From: Knoellia subterranea KCTC 19937
GTDB lineage: Bacteria > Actinomycetota > Actinomycetes > Actinomycetales > Dermatophilaceae
Reading direction: 5' to 3'
Assembly (NCBI RefSeq): GCF_000768685.1
Contig: NZ_AVPK01000001.1
Location: forward strand, 372,001 to 436,000
Length of the DNA stretch: 64,000 nucleotides
Every line of letters starts with the position of its first letter. Position 1 is the first letter of the stretch. Below, piece by piece: positions 38,665 to 46,279 of this stretch. Under the pieces are notes generated by a model. It was not told where the DNA came from. It searched no databases and saw nothing but the letters and a program-made list of their open reading frames with translations. The translations under genes were made by a program, and so were the position numbers.

Positions 38665-39113
38665 GGTGCGCCTCTGAAGCGGTCGACCGTCGAGAGGTGG
38701 GACGCGGTGAGCGGGACTTCCAGCGGCACGACGTCGCGGGCGAACGCCGGGATGAGGGGCAACGGCACCGTGACGTGAGCGGTCGTCTCGACGCGAGCCT
38801 CCGGCGTCAAACACGGCGAGGTCGAGCAGGCAATGTCCAACGAGCCCTGACCGTCGAAGCCCTGGTCACCGAACGCCACGTTCGCCGCCGCGTGGGCGCG
38901 ACCGGCTGCATCCTCGCCGGATTCTGCCGTGACGAACGCACGGCCGGCCTCGCGCGCAGCCGTGGTCACGGCATACGAGCCGGCTTGCACCCGAGCCAGA
39001 GCCATGACGAGATAGATCAGCGGCACGAGGAGCAGCACGCCGAGGAAGACGAACTCCACCACGGCACTCCCCTCCTCCGAGCGGGCCCGCCCCCACCTGT
39101 CGCGCCAGGTCAC
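38661..39113 (-). CDS. TadE-family pseudopilin
   Basis: 150 residues, single N-terminal membrane helix preceded by EEGSAVVEFVFLGVLLLVPL (the TadE processing-site-like G/SAVVEF motif). AREAGRAFVTAESGEDAAGRA follows, typical of the family. It is exported and probably takes part in pilus assembly. The GTG overlaps the upstream TadE stop and its own stop overlaps the TadG start. Confidence 0.85.
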   Translation of the reverse strand: MTWRDRWGRARSEEGSAVVEFVFLGVLLLVPLIYLVMALARVQAGSYAVTTAAREAGRAFVTAESGEDAAGRAHAAANVAFGDQGFDGQGSLDIACSTSPCLTPEARVETTAHVTVPLPLIPAFARDVVPLEVPLTASHLSTVDRFRGAP

Positions 39114-39496
39114 TGCCGCTCCAGGAACGCACGGCCGGTGACGTCGAGCTGCCCGTCCGGTCCCAGCAGACCAATGACCGGGAAGGGCGCACGCACCCGC
39201 ACCTCCACGACCTGCACCCCACCCACGACCCCAGTTCCCACGGTGACGTTGTCGGCATAGCTGTCGGCCAACGAAGCGGAAATCAGTTCGCGGGCACGCG
39301 CAGCACCCAGTCCCGGTTCCGCGTCAGCCCGGGCACCAAGCCGCGCACCCTCGCTCGCACAGGAGATGAGGGTGTTGCGGATGTGGAGGACGAGCCCGAG
39401 CTGGAAGACGGCCATGAAGAGGAACACGACCAACGCCGTGACCATGACGAACTCGGTCACGGCCGACCCGCGCTCGTCCCGAGGGACGAGCAGCAC
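39110..39496 (-). CDS. TadE-family pseudopilin
   Basis: 128 residues with ERGSAVTEFVMVTALVVFLFMAVFQLGLV, the TadE-type helix, followed by IRNTLISCASEGARLGARADA. It is a paralogue of the next gene downstream, with a shorter extracellular part. Start GTG at 39496, four bases from the stop of the pilin-like gene. Confidence 0.85.
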   Translation of the reverse strand: MLLVPRDERGSAVTEFVMVTALVVFLFMAVFQLGLVLHIRNTLISCASEGARLGARADAEPGLGAARARELISASLADSYADNVTVGTGVVGGVQVVEVRVRAPFPVIGLLGPDGQLDVTGRAFLERQ

Positions 39497-39500
39497 CGGT

Positions 39501-39713
39501 TCAGCCGCCCGTGACGCTGTTCATCGCGCGTTCGAACATGCGCTGGAGCTGGTCCTCCGCCACCACCCAGATGGCAGCGACGAGCCCGGCCGTCATGAGC
39601 GTGATGAGGACCCAGCCCGGCACGTCGCCCCGCTCGCGGCGGGTGACGGCGTCGTCGAGGAGGTTCCTCGCGGCGAACTGGGCCCGGATGAGGCTGCGCT
39701 GGATGTGCTGCAT
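39501..39713 (-). CDS. Small pilin-like membrane protein of the Tad operon
   Basis: 70 residues: MQHIQRSLIRAQFAARNLLD, then RERGDVPGWVLITLMTAGLVAAIWVVAEDQL and a short polar tail. A single helix after a G-D-V-P-G-W segment is what actinobacterial Flp-type small subunits in these operons look like. ATG at 39713 is seven bases after AAAGG. The role as the major pilin subunit is inferred from position and shape. Confidence 0.7.
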   Translation of the reverse strand: MQHIQRSLIRAQFAARNLLDDAVTRRERGDVPGWVLITLMTAGLVAAIWVVAEDQLQRMFERAMNSVTGG

Positions 39714-39733
39714 GATCATGCCTTTCGGTGGTG

Positions 39734-40666
39734 TCACATCGTGAACTTGAGGAAGGAAAAGCCGGGGAAGACAGCGAAGAGCACCGTCACGGGCAGCACG
39801 AGGAACACGACCGGGACCATCATCGCGATCTCCTTCTTGCCACCTGCCTCCATGACGGCGCGGCGGCCCTCCTCGCGCACGTCCTGAGCCTGGGCTCGAA
39901 GGACGTCGGCCAAGGGGGTGCCGCGCTCGACGGCGATGACGATGCCGTCGACGAAACGGGTCAGGCTCATCAGTCCGGTGCGATCGGCCAGTCCCTGAAG
40001 GGCTGCCTGCAGGCTGGCGCCGGCCCGGGCGTCGGCCAGACACTGACGCAACTCGTCGGACAGGGCGCCGTGGGACAGACGGCAGACTCGCTCCAGCGCC
40101 CCGACGGCCCCTTCACCGGCGCCGACGGCGAGAGCGAGCAACTCGGCCACAGTGGGGAACTCGGCGAGCATCCGTTCTTCGCGCTTGTTGGCGCGGTGGC
40201 TCAGGAACCAGTCGGCGGCAGCCACCCCCGACGCCACACCGATGCCGGTCAGGAGAAGCACAAGAACCGGACTCGTTCCGCGGGTCAGCACCGAGAGAGA
40301 CCCGAGGACCAACATCGAAAGACCCGCAGTCGCACCCCAGACGACCTGCTGGGCGCGGAAGCGGTCCACGTCAGGTGCCTGCCCCGCCCGCAGCAAGCGT
40401 CGCCGCACGGACGGCGCCCCACCCATGATCCGCTCGACGTGGCCCGACAGTTGTCCGACGACCGGGGCCAGGAGGGTGCCGAGCACGCCGTGCGACGGAG
40501 CATCGGAGGCGAGCAGGTTCGACGGGCGCGGAGCGTCCTTGAGGTAGGGCAGGACGCGGTCGCCGAGACCGGCACGTCGGTGTCGGGGCAGGCCGAACCA
40601 GACGAGCAGCAGACCGCTGCCGACGAGGAAGCCGAGGATCGCACCCGAACGCGCGAGGTCGGTCAT
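39734..40666 (-). CDS. tadC: Tad pilus inner-membrane platform protein TadC
   Basis: A 310-residue type II secretion F-domain protein. It has N-terminal and central helix pairs and a C-terminal helix (IAMMVPVVFLVLPVTVLFAVFPG). The F-domain includes LAEFPTVAELLALAVGAGEGAVGALERV and GTPLADVLRAQAQDVREEGRR. The ATG overlaps the tadB stop (ATGA). Confidence 0.9.
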   Translation of the reverse strand: MTDLARSGAILGFLVGSGLLLVWFGLPRHRRAGLGDRVLPYLKDAPRPSNLLASDAPSHGVLGTLLAPVVGQLSGHVERIMGGAPSVRRRLLRAGQAPDVDRFRAQQVVWGATAGLSMLVLGSLSVLTRGTSPVLVLLLTGIGVASGVAAADWFLSHRANKREERMLAEFPTVAELLALAVGAGEGAVGALERVCRLSHGALSDELRQCLADARAGASLQAALQGLADRTGLMSLTRFVDGIVIAVERGTPLADVLRAQAQDVREEGRRAVMEAGGKKEIAMMVPVVFLVLPVTVLFAVFPGFSFLKFTM

Positions 40667-41532
40667 CGCAGCACCCGCTCGTCCTCGGGAAGCCGACCGA
40701 TGCGGATCATGAGCCAGTACGCAACCATCGTGATGGCGGCGCCCACGAGCAACACGATCGCCCCCGTCGCAGATGAGTACGCCTGCACCGACTCCGGCCT
40801 GGTCGACAACATCGCGAGCACGATCCACGGCGCCGCGACGGCCAACCGGGCCGCGTTGACCGTCCACGACTGCCGAGTCTCGAGCTCGGCCCGGGTCCGC
40901 GAGTCCTCCCGCAGGAACACCGACAGAGTCCGCAGCAGTCGGCCGAGATCGCTGCCTCCGACCTCACGGGCGATGCGCAGCGACTCGATCAACCGATCGG
41001 CGATCGGGTCACTCAGCCGCTCCTTGAGCCGGTCGAGGCAGTCGTGGAAGCGGCCCGTGATCCGGTAGTCCTGCGCGAACGCCTGAAACGCAGGACGCAA
41101 CTCCTCCGGACCCCGATGCCCCAGTTGGGACACCGCCTCCGGCAAGGACATCCCGGCGCGCACCGCCGACGTGATGTTGTCCACCGCATCCGGCCACAGG
41201 TCCCGCAACCGATTGCGCCGCGCCCGTGCCCGCATCCGCACGAGGGCATAAGGCCCCCAAGCCGCCATCACCGCAAAGCAGAACGCGATCGCCGGAACCC
41301 CGACCACGGCATACACAAAGAGAAAGACCAGAGTGAAAGCGACGGAACACCCGACCAGCAGAGTGCGCGGCGTGATCGTCGGATAGCCGGCCTGCACCAG
41401 GTCGTCGCGGAGGCGCCGGATCAGCGCCGGCGGCTCCGACTGGCGCTCCGGATCCACCTCGCGGGGCCAGAAACTCCACCAGATGAGGAACAGGCCCGTG
41501 CCGAACAGCAGGCCGAGGACGACGCCGGTCAC
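40663..41532 (-). CDS. tadB: Tad pilus inner-membrane platform protein TadB
   Basis: A 289-residue F-domain membrane protein. WPDAVDNITSAVRAGMSLPEAVSQLG is the conserved first F-motif, and SDLGRLLRTLSVFLREDSRTRAELETRQSWT the linker into the last two helices. The GTG overlaps the stop of the interrupted cpaF (GTGA), so its expression may depend on residual transcription past the island. Confidence 0.9.
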   Translation of the reverse strand: MTGVVLGLLFGTGLFLIWWSFWPREVDPERQSEPPALIRRLRDDLVQAGYPTITPRTLLVGCSVAFTLVFLFVYAVVGVPAIAFCFAVMAAWGPYALVRMRARARRNRLRDLWPDAVDNITSAVRAGMSLPEAVSQLGHRGPEELRPAFQAFAQDYRITGRFHDCLDRLKERLSDPIADRLIESLRIAREVGGSDLGRLLRTLSVFLREDSRTRAELETRQSWTVNAARLAVAAPWIVLAMLSTRPESVQAYSSATGAIVLLVGAAITMVAYWLMIRIGRLPEDERVLR

Positions 41533-42074
41533 GCGGGCTCCTGCGCCAACAACGCCGGCAGGTCGTAGCCGGCCCGCTCGAAGCGCTCCCGGTGCGGCGG
41601 ATAACCATCGGCCCGCACCAGCTGCCCACCGCGCTGCACGAACAGGTCGGCGATCTCCACGACATCACCCTCGACGCGCCCTGGCACGGCAGCGATCTCA
41701 CGCACCCGGCGCGTGCCGTCCCGCTCCAAGGCGGCGTGCACGACGATGTCGATCGAGCCGGCCACCGTCGGCACAACGAACCGCGAGCCCACGTTTTCCC
41801 CCGCGAGCAGCGGCAGCGTGCACATCTTCGTGATCGCCTCACGCGCGCTGTTGGCGTGAATCGTGCACATCCCCGGCAGACCACTGTTGAGGGCGATGAG
41901 GAGGTCGAGACTCTCGGCCTGACGCACCTCGCCGACGATGATCCGCGAGGGGCGCATGCGCAGCGCCTCCTTGACCAGACGCCGCAGCGGCACCTCGCCG
42001 GTGCCCTCGAGCGACGGCTGACGGCACTGCATCGATGCCACGTCGCGCAGCGGGATCTTCAGCTCGAAGACCTC
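41529..42074 (-). pseudogene. cpaF: cpaF/tadA pilus ATPase, 3' part (split by island)
   Basis: The C-terminal 181 codons of the CpaF/TadA secretion ATPase. Reading inward from the island boundary it gives EVFELKIPLRDVASMQCRQP, then PLRRLVKEALRMRPSRIIVGEVRQAESLDLL (Walker B/Asp-Glu box) and GMCTIHANSAREAITKM (His box). The Walker A half lies at 56092-56775. Without the N-terminal half the fragment cannot be an active ATPase, so Tad pilus assembly is probably lost or depends on excision. Confidence 0.9.
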
Positions 42075-42177
42075 CTACGTCGTACCTACCACCCACCCGA
42101 GGCCCAGTTTCTACGATCAACGCTAGACGCGCGAGAATTGCCTTCAGGATCATGCTGTCGGTGTTCTGGGCGAGACT

Positions 42178-43170
42178 GTGAGCGTGGACTTCGAGCGACC
42201 CTTCGTTGATGCGATGCAGGCAGCGGTCACTCCGACCGACGCGGATGTCCTCGTCGCTCGGAACGTCGTCGTTGCCGCGATGTCGGATGCAGATGAGCCT
42301 GTTCGGCTCACAGAGTTCGAGGATCGCTGGTTGCAAGCCGTGGGCGGGCACCGCCCCGCAGATCGCACCAGACTTACCGCGCTGCCGGGCACCGAACCGG
42401 GGCGGCGTCTCGCTGACCCCGATCCCAACGATCCTCACCTGGTTCAGTTCCGTGGCCGTCATGCGGTGCGTCGCGCGGTCGCACAGCTCACCGCTGAAGG
42501 TGTGATTACGCGCGGCGAGGGAAACCAGTACGACATCCAAGGGGAGCGGATCCAGGTCGACTACCCCGGCGGTGGTTCCAGTGCCCCCGTGCTGGTCCAT
42601 TCCCCCTACATCAGTGACCAAGGCAGCACCCCGCGCTTCCTGCTCGTGCGGCCAGCCGACAACCACGGCACGGAGGTCTTGCTCCCGGTCGAGGAGTTGC
42701 TCGCTGGGCTCGACGAAATCTTGGGGCCGCGAGGGATGACCCTCGTACGTGAGAGCCGGCGAGCGTTGCTTCGCGGTTTGTATCTGGCGTCCTCGAGCCT
42801 GATGGCTGCGGCTTCCGAGGCTGCCTGGTTCAACCTTGCCCGTGCCGTCCCGACGCCACCAGCCGCGTTGGCCAGGAAGGTCGCCGAAGGCCGCGACATC
42901 GCTGAGGTCATTCGGCTCACGGAACAATGCCTCAGAGAGCTCAAACCCTCGCCGGGCTCAGCGACCCTCACAGAAGTCGCCACGCAGGCACACATGTTCC
43001 GGGAGGTGAGGAACTACGCGCTGCACCCGGTCGAGCCCCACGATGGCGACCGAGAAACTTGGCTGACGGAGACCGGAGCCACGCTCCTCACCGTCGCGGC
43101 CCGCCGCTATTTCGTGAAACTGGCCGACCTCCGCGAAAGACTTATCGGGTCAGTCGCGGGTCAGCCCTGA
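42178..43170 (+). CDS. Protein with C-terminal HEPN-like motif, function unknown
   Basis: About 330 residues, soluble, first gene of the island. The N-terminal half contains a winged-helix-like segment (QFRGRHAVRRAVAQLTAEGVI). The C-terminal half is helical and ends HMFREVRNYALHPVEPHDGD followed by helix ATLLTVAARRYFVKLADL. RNYALH fits the R-x4-H catalytic motif of HEPN RNases in its usual helix-loop context. I recognise no named family. A link to phage defence is inferred from the island context. Confidence 0.6.
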   Translation: MSVDFERPFVDAMQAAVTPTDADVLVARNVVVAAMSDADEPVRLTEFEDRWLQAVGGHRPADRTRLTALPGTEPGRRLADPDPNDPHLVQFRGRHAVRRAVAQLTAEGVITRGEGNQYDIQGERIQVDYPGGGSSAPVLVHSPYISDQGSTPRFLLVRPADNHGTEVLLPVEELLAGLDEILGPRGMTLVRESRRALLRGLYLASSSLMAAASEAAWFNLARAVPTPPAALARKVAEGRDIAEVIRLTEQCLRELKPSPGSATLTEVATQAHMFREVRNYALHPVEPHDGDRETWLTETGATLLTVAARRYFVKLADLRERLIGSVAGQP

Positions 43171-43215
43171 CGAAGCGGAATCCGATGCGGGGCACCTCAC
43201 GGATCGCGTGCAGGG

Positions 43216-43449
43216 TCAGTGAGGCGAGCTGAAGTCGGGGCCTTGCCCGGGCTGCCAAGCTTCGGCCTCGGGCTGCTTTGGTTCAGGGACGTCATTGCTG
43301 ACGACCTCAGGCGAGGGTGACGGTGCCTCACCCAGAGTCAATCTCGCTTCGTTCTCGGCGATGACGTCCCTGCGCGCCGCCATGTAGGGCTTCCCCGTCT
43401 CCACCATGCGCTCACGGACTCGACGCTTGAAAGCCTTGTTCTCCCCCAC
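43216..43449 (-). CDS. Small hypothetical protein with basic RxxxARR motif
   Basis: 77 residues from the GTG at 43449, which has AGGAG nine bases upstream. The basic N-terminal helix NKAFKRRVRERMVETGKPYMAARRDVIAE is followed by a Pro/Glu-rich tail. KxRMxxTGxxYxxARR segments occur in small actinobacterial proteins of unknown function. It is convergent with the preceding gene. Confidence 0.5.
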   Translation of the reverse strand: MGENKAFKRRVRERMVETGKPYMAARRDVIAENEARLTLGEAPSPSPEVVSNDVPEPKQPEAEAWQPGQGPDFSSPH

Positions 43450-43510
43450 GCCCGCATCTCCTCTCAACGAACTGAACCTCGGTCGTGACCGTACCGCGCG
43501 CACCTGACTA

Positions 43511-43601
43511 TGACAGGTTCATTTGGCCCCACTGTGACGGTCTGATCTGGCCCCACTGGCGACTCGCCGGGGTGGTTGTGACGGTTTGATCTGGCCCCAC
43601 C
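43511..43601. repeat. IS21 left end: three 23-bp terminal repeats
   Basis: Related 23-mers lie at 43511-43533, 43535-43557 and 43579-43601. All are of the form TGACrGkyT-ATyTGGCCCCAC and in the same orientation. Multiple terminal repeats are the usual transposase-binding sites at IS21 ends. No matching right end was seen near 44.45 kb. Confidence 0.75.
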
Positions 43602-43644
43602 TCAGCCTTGCTCTCATCAGAGCACTCGAGGGATCGGGGTTGGG

Positions 43645-44454
43645 ATGGGATCACGTGTGGAGTTGTTCGCTGCGATACGTCGGGACGCTCGGGTCGATGA
43701 GGTCTCGATCCGTGAGCTGGCCCGCCGTCATGGGGTGCACCGGCGGACCGTGAGGCAGGCGTTGGCGGCAGCTGAACCGAAGGCGCGGAAGGCACCAACC
43801 AGGTCGGCACCGCGGCTGGACCCGTTCAAGGACGCCATCGACGGCATGCTTCGCGCCGATCTGGTTGCGCCGAGGAAGCAGCGGCATACCGCGACCCGGA
43901 TCCTCGCCCGCCTGATCGACGAACACGCCGCGACCGGACTGTCGTACTCGACGGTGCGGGACTACGTGCGGGTGCGCCGGGCACAGATCGACCTCGAAGG
44001 CGGCCGACGGCTTGAGGCCTTCATCGCGCAACACCACGGCCCGGGCGAGGAAGCCGAGGTCGACTTCGGCGAGGTCTGGGTCGTCCTGGGCGGGGTGAAG
44101 ACCAAGTGCTACATGTTCGTGCTCTGGCTCTCCCACTCAGGGAAGGCCATTCACAGGGTCTACCCGACTCAGGCTCAGGAAGCGTTCCTCCAAGGCCACA
44201 TCGAGGCGTTCGACGCGATCGGTGGGATCCCCACGAAGCACATCAAGTACGACAACCTCACCTCCGCAGTCACGGCCGTCATCCACGGCCCCGGACGGGC
44301 CAGGAACGAGAACGACCGGTGGGTGCTGTTCCGGTCGCACTACGGCTTTGACGCGTTCTACTGCCAGTCCGGAATCGAAGGCGCCCACGAGAAAGGCGGG
44401 GTCGAAGGGGCGGTCGGGTGGTTCCGCCGCAACCACCTGGTCCCGAGCGTCTGA
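43645..44454 (+). CDS. istA: IS21-family transposase IstA, truncated
   Basis: 269 residues of an IS21 transposase, which is normally 400-500 residues. It has an N-terminal helix-turn-helix (SIRELARRHGVHRRTVRQAL). The DDE core is EEAEVDFGEVW, HIKYDNLTSAV and IEGAHEKGGVEGAVGWFRRNHLVP, so all three acidic residues are present, but the protein stops at once after HLVPSV. istB and the right terminal repeats are missing, so the element is likely immobile on its own. The AbiEi operator begins 31 bases downstream. Confidence 0.88.
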   Translation: MGSRVELFAAIRRDARVDEVSIRELARRHGVHRRTVRQALAAAEPKARKAPTRSAPRLDPFKDAIDGMLRADLVAPRKQRHTATRILARLIDEHAATGLSYSTVRDYVRVRRAQIDLEGGRRLEAFIAQHHGPGEEAEVDFGEVWVVLGGVKTKCYMFVLWLSHSGKAIHRVYPTQAQEAFLQGHIEAFDAIGGIPTKHIKYDNLTSAVTAVIHGPGRARNENDRWVLFRSHYGFDAFYCQSGIEGAHEKGGVEGAVGWFRRNHLVPSV

Positions 44455-44484
44455 CCCTTCCTTACTGCCTGACGCGTAGGGAAG

Positions 44485-44518
44485 GTGGAAACCGTACCGA
44501 TATTGGTACGGTTTCCAC
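44485..44518. promoter_or_regulatory. Perfect 14-bp inverted repeat, candidate AbiEi operator
   Basis: GTGGAAACCGTACC is mirrored exactly around a 6-nt centre GATATT, about 50 bases ahead of the abiEi start. AbiEi antitoxins bind inverted repeats in their own promoter. There is no T-run, so an operator fits better than a terminator. Confidence 0.65.
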
Positions 44519-44567
44519 GCCGGACGACGCGGGCAAGCCAGGCAGACGGAGGTGTAGGGAGCAAGTG

Positions 44568-45137
44568 GTGCTCAAGCGCAGGCAGACGTACCGCGACACG
44601 TTGCGTGAGATCGCGGCAGGCGACTACGGCCTGATCACATTGCGTGACGCAGAGGCGTTGGGTGTTCCCGCCGTCGAAGTTCGCAAACTCGCATCACGCG
44701 GTTTCTTGGAACGGGTTGGGCACGGCCTGTACCGCGATCCGACGATCCCGCCATCCGACATGGACCAGTTCGCGTGGGCGGCCCGAGCTGTCGGGGACGA
44801 CGCATACCTGATGGGCGAATCCGTCCTGGCCATGCACAACCTCGGGTTTGTGAACCCGGCCCGGATCACGGTCGGCACCCCTCGCCGGGTCTGGCGGGCC
44901 CTTCCCGCCGTGATCCATGCGGTCACCCGAAAGTTGCCTCCGGACGCGCTCACCGTCGAAGAGGGGGTTGCCCAGACCACCATCTACCAAGCGCTCATCG
45001 ACTGTCTCCCGACCGTCATGACAAGCCGACTCCGTGACGCAGTGACAGAGGCCGGTCGCCGTGGCCTGCTCACGAAGCGAGAGCAAAGCGCCCTTCGCGC
45101 GCGGATCAGCCGACGGAGCACCGAGATGACGCGGTGA
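44568..45137 (+). CDS. AbiEi-type antitoxin/transcriptional regulator (orphan)
   Basis: A 189-residue type IV antitoxin-like regulator. The N-terminal winged helix reads YGLITLRDAEALGVPAVEVRKLASRGFLERVGHGLYR, the hallmark of AbiEi, followed by a C-terminal domain (YLMGESVLAMHNLGFVNPARITVGTPRR). The partner nucleotidyltransferase toxin AbiEii normally follows at once; here a convergent gene follows instead and no AbiEii-like sequence was found in the window. Start GTG 44568 has GGGAG upstream. Confidence 0.85.
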   Translation: MLKRRQTYRDTLREIAAGDYGLITLRDAEALGVPAVEVRKLASRGFLERVGHGLYRDPTIPPSDMDQFAWAARAVGDDAYLMGESVLAMHNLGFVNPARITVGTPRRVWRALPAVIHAVTRKLPPDALTVEEGVAQTTIYQALIDCLPTVMTSRLRDAVTEAGRRGLLTKREQSALRARISRRSTEMTR

Positions 45138-45175
45138 CAGACAGCCGACTTTCCGGATCCGACGTGCTCGGCTCG

Positions 45176-46279
45176 TCACGCGCTCAGATCTTGGCTGTCC
45201 GGCGTCGACGCGCGACCGCCCAGCCATGCCGCGACGGTGGCGCTGAGCCGTAACGCCAGGACGGCTTCCGCCTGATCACTGCTTGCCGCGTCGTGTGCGT
45301 CGCTCTTGGTGTTTCGCACCGCCGTCATCCACGCGACCAGTTCTTCCAGCCCGCTGCCCAACTTTGTGTCTGCGCCCGCGAAACCACCGGAGCGCCGGGC
45401 GGACTTGAGACGCTCACCCAACGTGTTGCCCTCGTGGCCGGCCCGACGAAGAGCGACTTCGAGAGCAACTGCTGAGTCTGTGATCGCGTCACCGAACCGG
45501 TCGGCCCGAATCTCGCCCTCAGCTTCCCGCAGTTTGTCGGCCACATCTGTCCACCCGACACCGTCGAGGGCGTCCAGTGTTGGGCCCTCGACCACAGCCC
45601 GCGTTCCTGAGAACTCGCGGAACATGACCTCACCAGCGTCCGTCACGTGCAGGTCGTGCTTCTCCAAGACGGGCCTGAGGCTGTCAACGAGACGCTGCCG
45701 TCGAACCGCCCCGTCGAAGTCTGGTGTGCCCTCAGGTGCGCGATGCCAGAGCGATAGGTCTCGGGTCGGGTAGGTCTGGAGGTAGATGCAGAGGGTGTCA
45801 AGGAATACCTCTCGGTTGTCCGCCAGTGGGGAACTTGGCTCGATACGCCAGCGGCGGTCTCCGGAGGACGTGTCATCGACGTAGACGCGCATCTCCCGCA
45901 TCCATTCGCCGCCGAGTAGTTCGTCTTCTGCCGCGTACGGCATTTGGCATTTGTCGCGCCAGGAGATGTCTGGGTCAAGACCGCAGTCCCGGTGGGCGAG
46001 GGCGACCAGTCGGATCGCCTCGCCCCATGCGTGAGCCAAGACCTCGACAGGGCTCACACGTCCACCTCCCCCGGCCGCCGCCTCGTGGTCTAGGGACATC
46101 GACGTCGGGTCGAGAAGGACTGGGAGCAAATCCTCAACCAGCGACCCGCAGTGGGTCCTCAGGTCGTCCTCGGGCACACCCATCGCCCGCGACTGCGCAC
46201 TGAACAGGCGGAAGTTGAGCCCGGACAGGCACGGACCGCGAAGGAATGCGTTGGACTGAGACTCGCCCACGTCAATCAA
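45176..46279 (-). CDS. Abi_C/HEPN-type abortive infection-like protein
   Basis: About 365 residues, soluble. The C-terminal third from RFGDAITDSAVALEVALRRAG to VAWMTAVRNTKSDAHDAASS matches the abortive infection C-terminal (HEPN-like) domain, with RNxxSDAH as the catalytic-type motif. The N-terminal two thirds are unfamiliar. The start (TTG 46279 or GTG 46270) overlaps the mod stop, so it is the third gene of res-mod-abi and may back up or regulate the restriction system. Confidence 0.75.
   Translation of the reverse strand: MIDVGESQSNAFLRGPCLSGLNFRLFSAQSRAMGVPEDDLRTHCGSLVEDLLPVLLDPTSMSLDHEAAAGGGGRVSPVEVLAHAWGEAIRLVALAHRDCGLDPDISWRDKCQMPYAAEDELLGGEWMREMRVYVDDTSSGDRRWRIEPSSPLADNREVFLDTLCIYLQTYPTRDLSLWHRAPEGTPDFDGAVRRQRLVDSLRPVLEKHDLHVTDAGEVMFREFSGTRAVVEGPTLDALDGVGWTDVADKLREAEGEIRADRFGDAITDSAVALEVALRRAGHEGNTLGERLKSARRSGGFAGADTKLGSGLEELVAWMTAVRNTKSDAHDAASSDQAEAVLALRLSATVAAWLGGRASTPDSQDLSA

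Noticed and set aside
41839-42927. A 362-codon minus-strand frame across the left island junction
   Set aside because: It is antisense to the gene at 42178 and out of frame with cpaF.
44485-44518. Terminator for istA
   Set aside because: No T-run follows, the arms are perfectly symmetrical and the position just upstream of abiEi fits an operator better.
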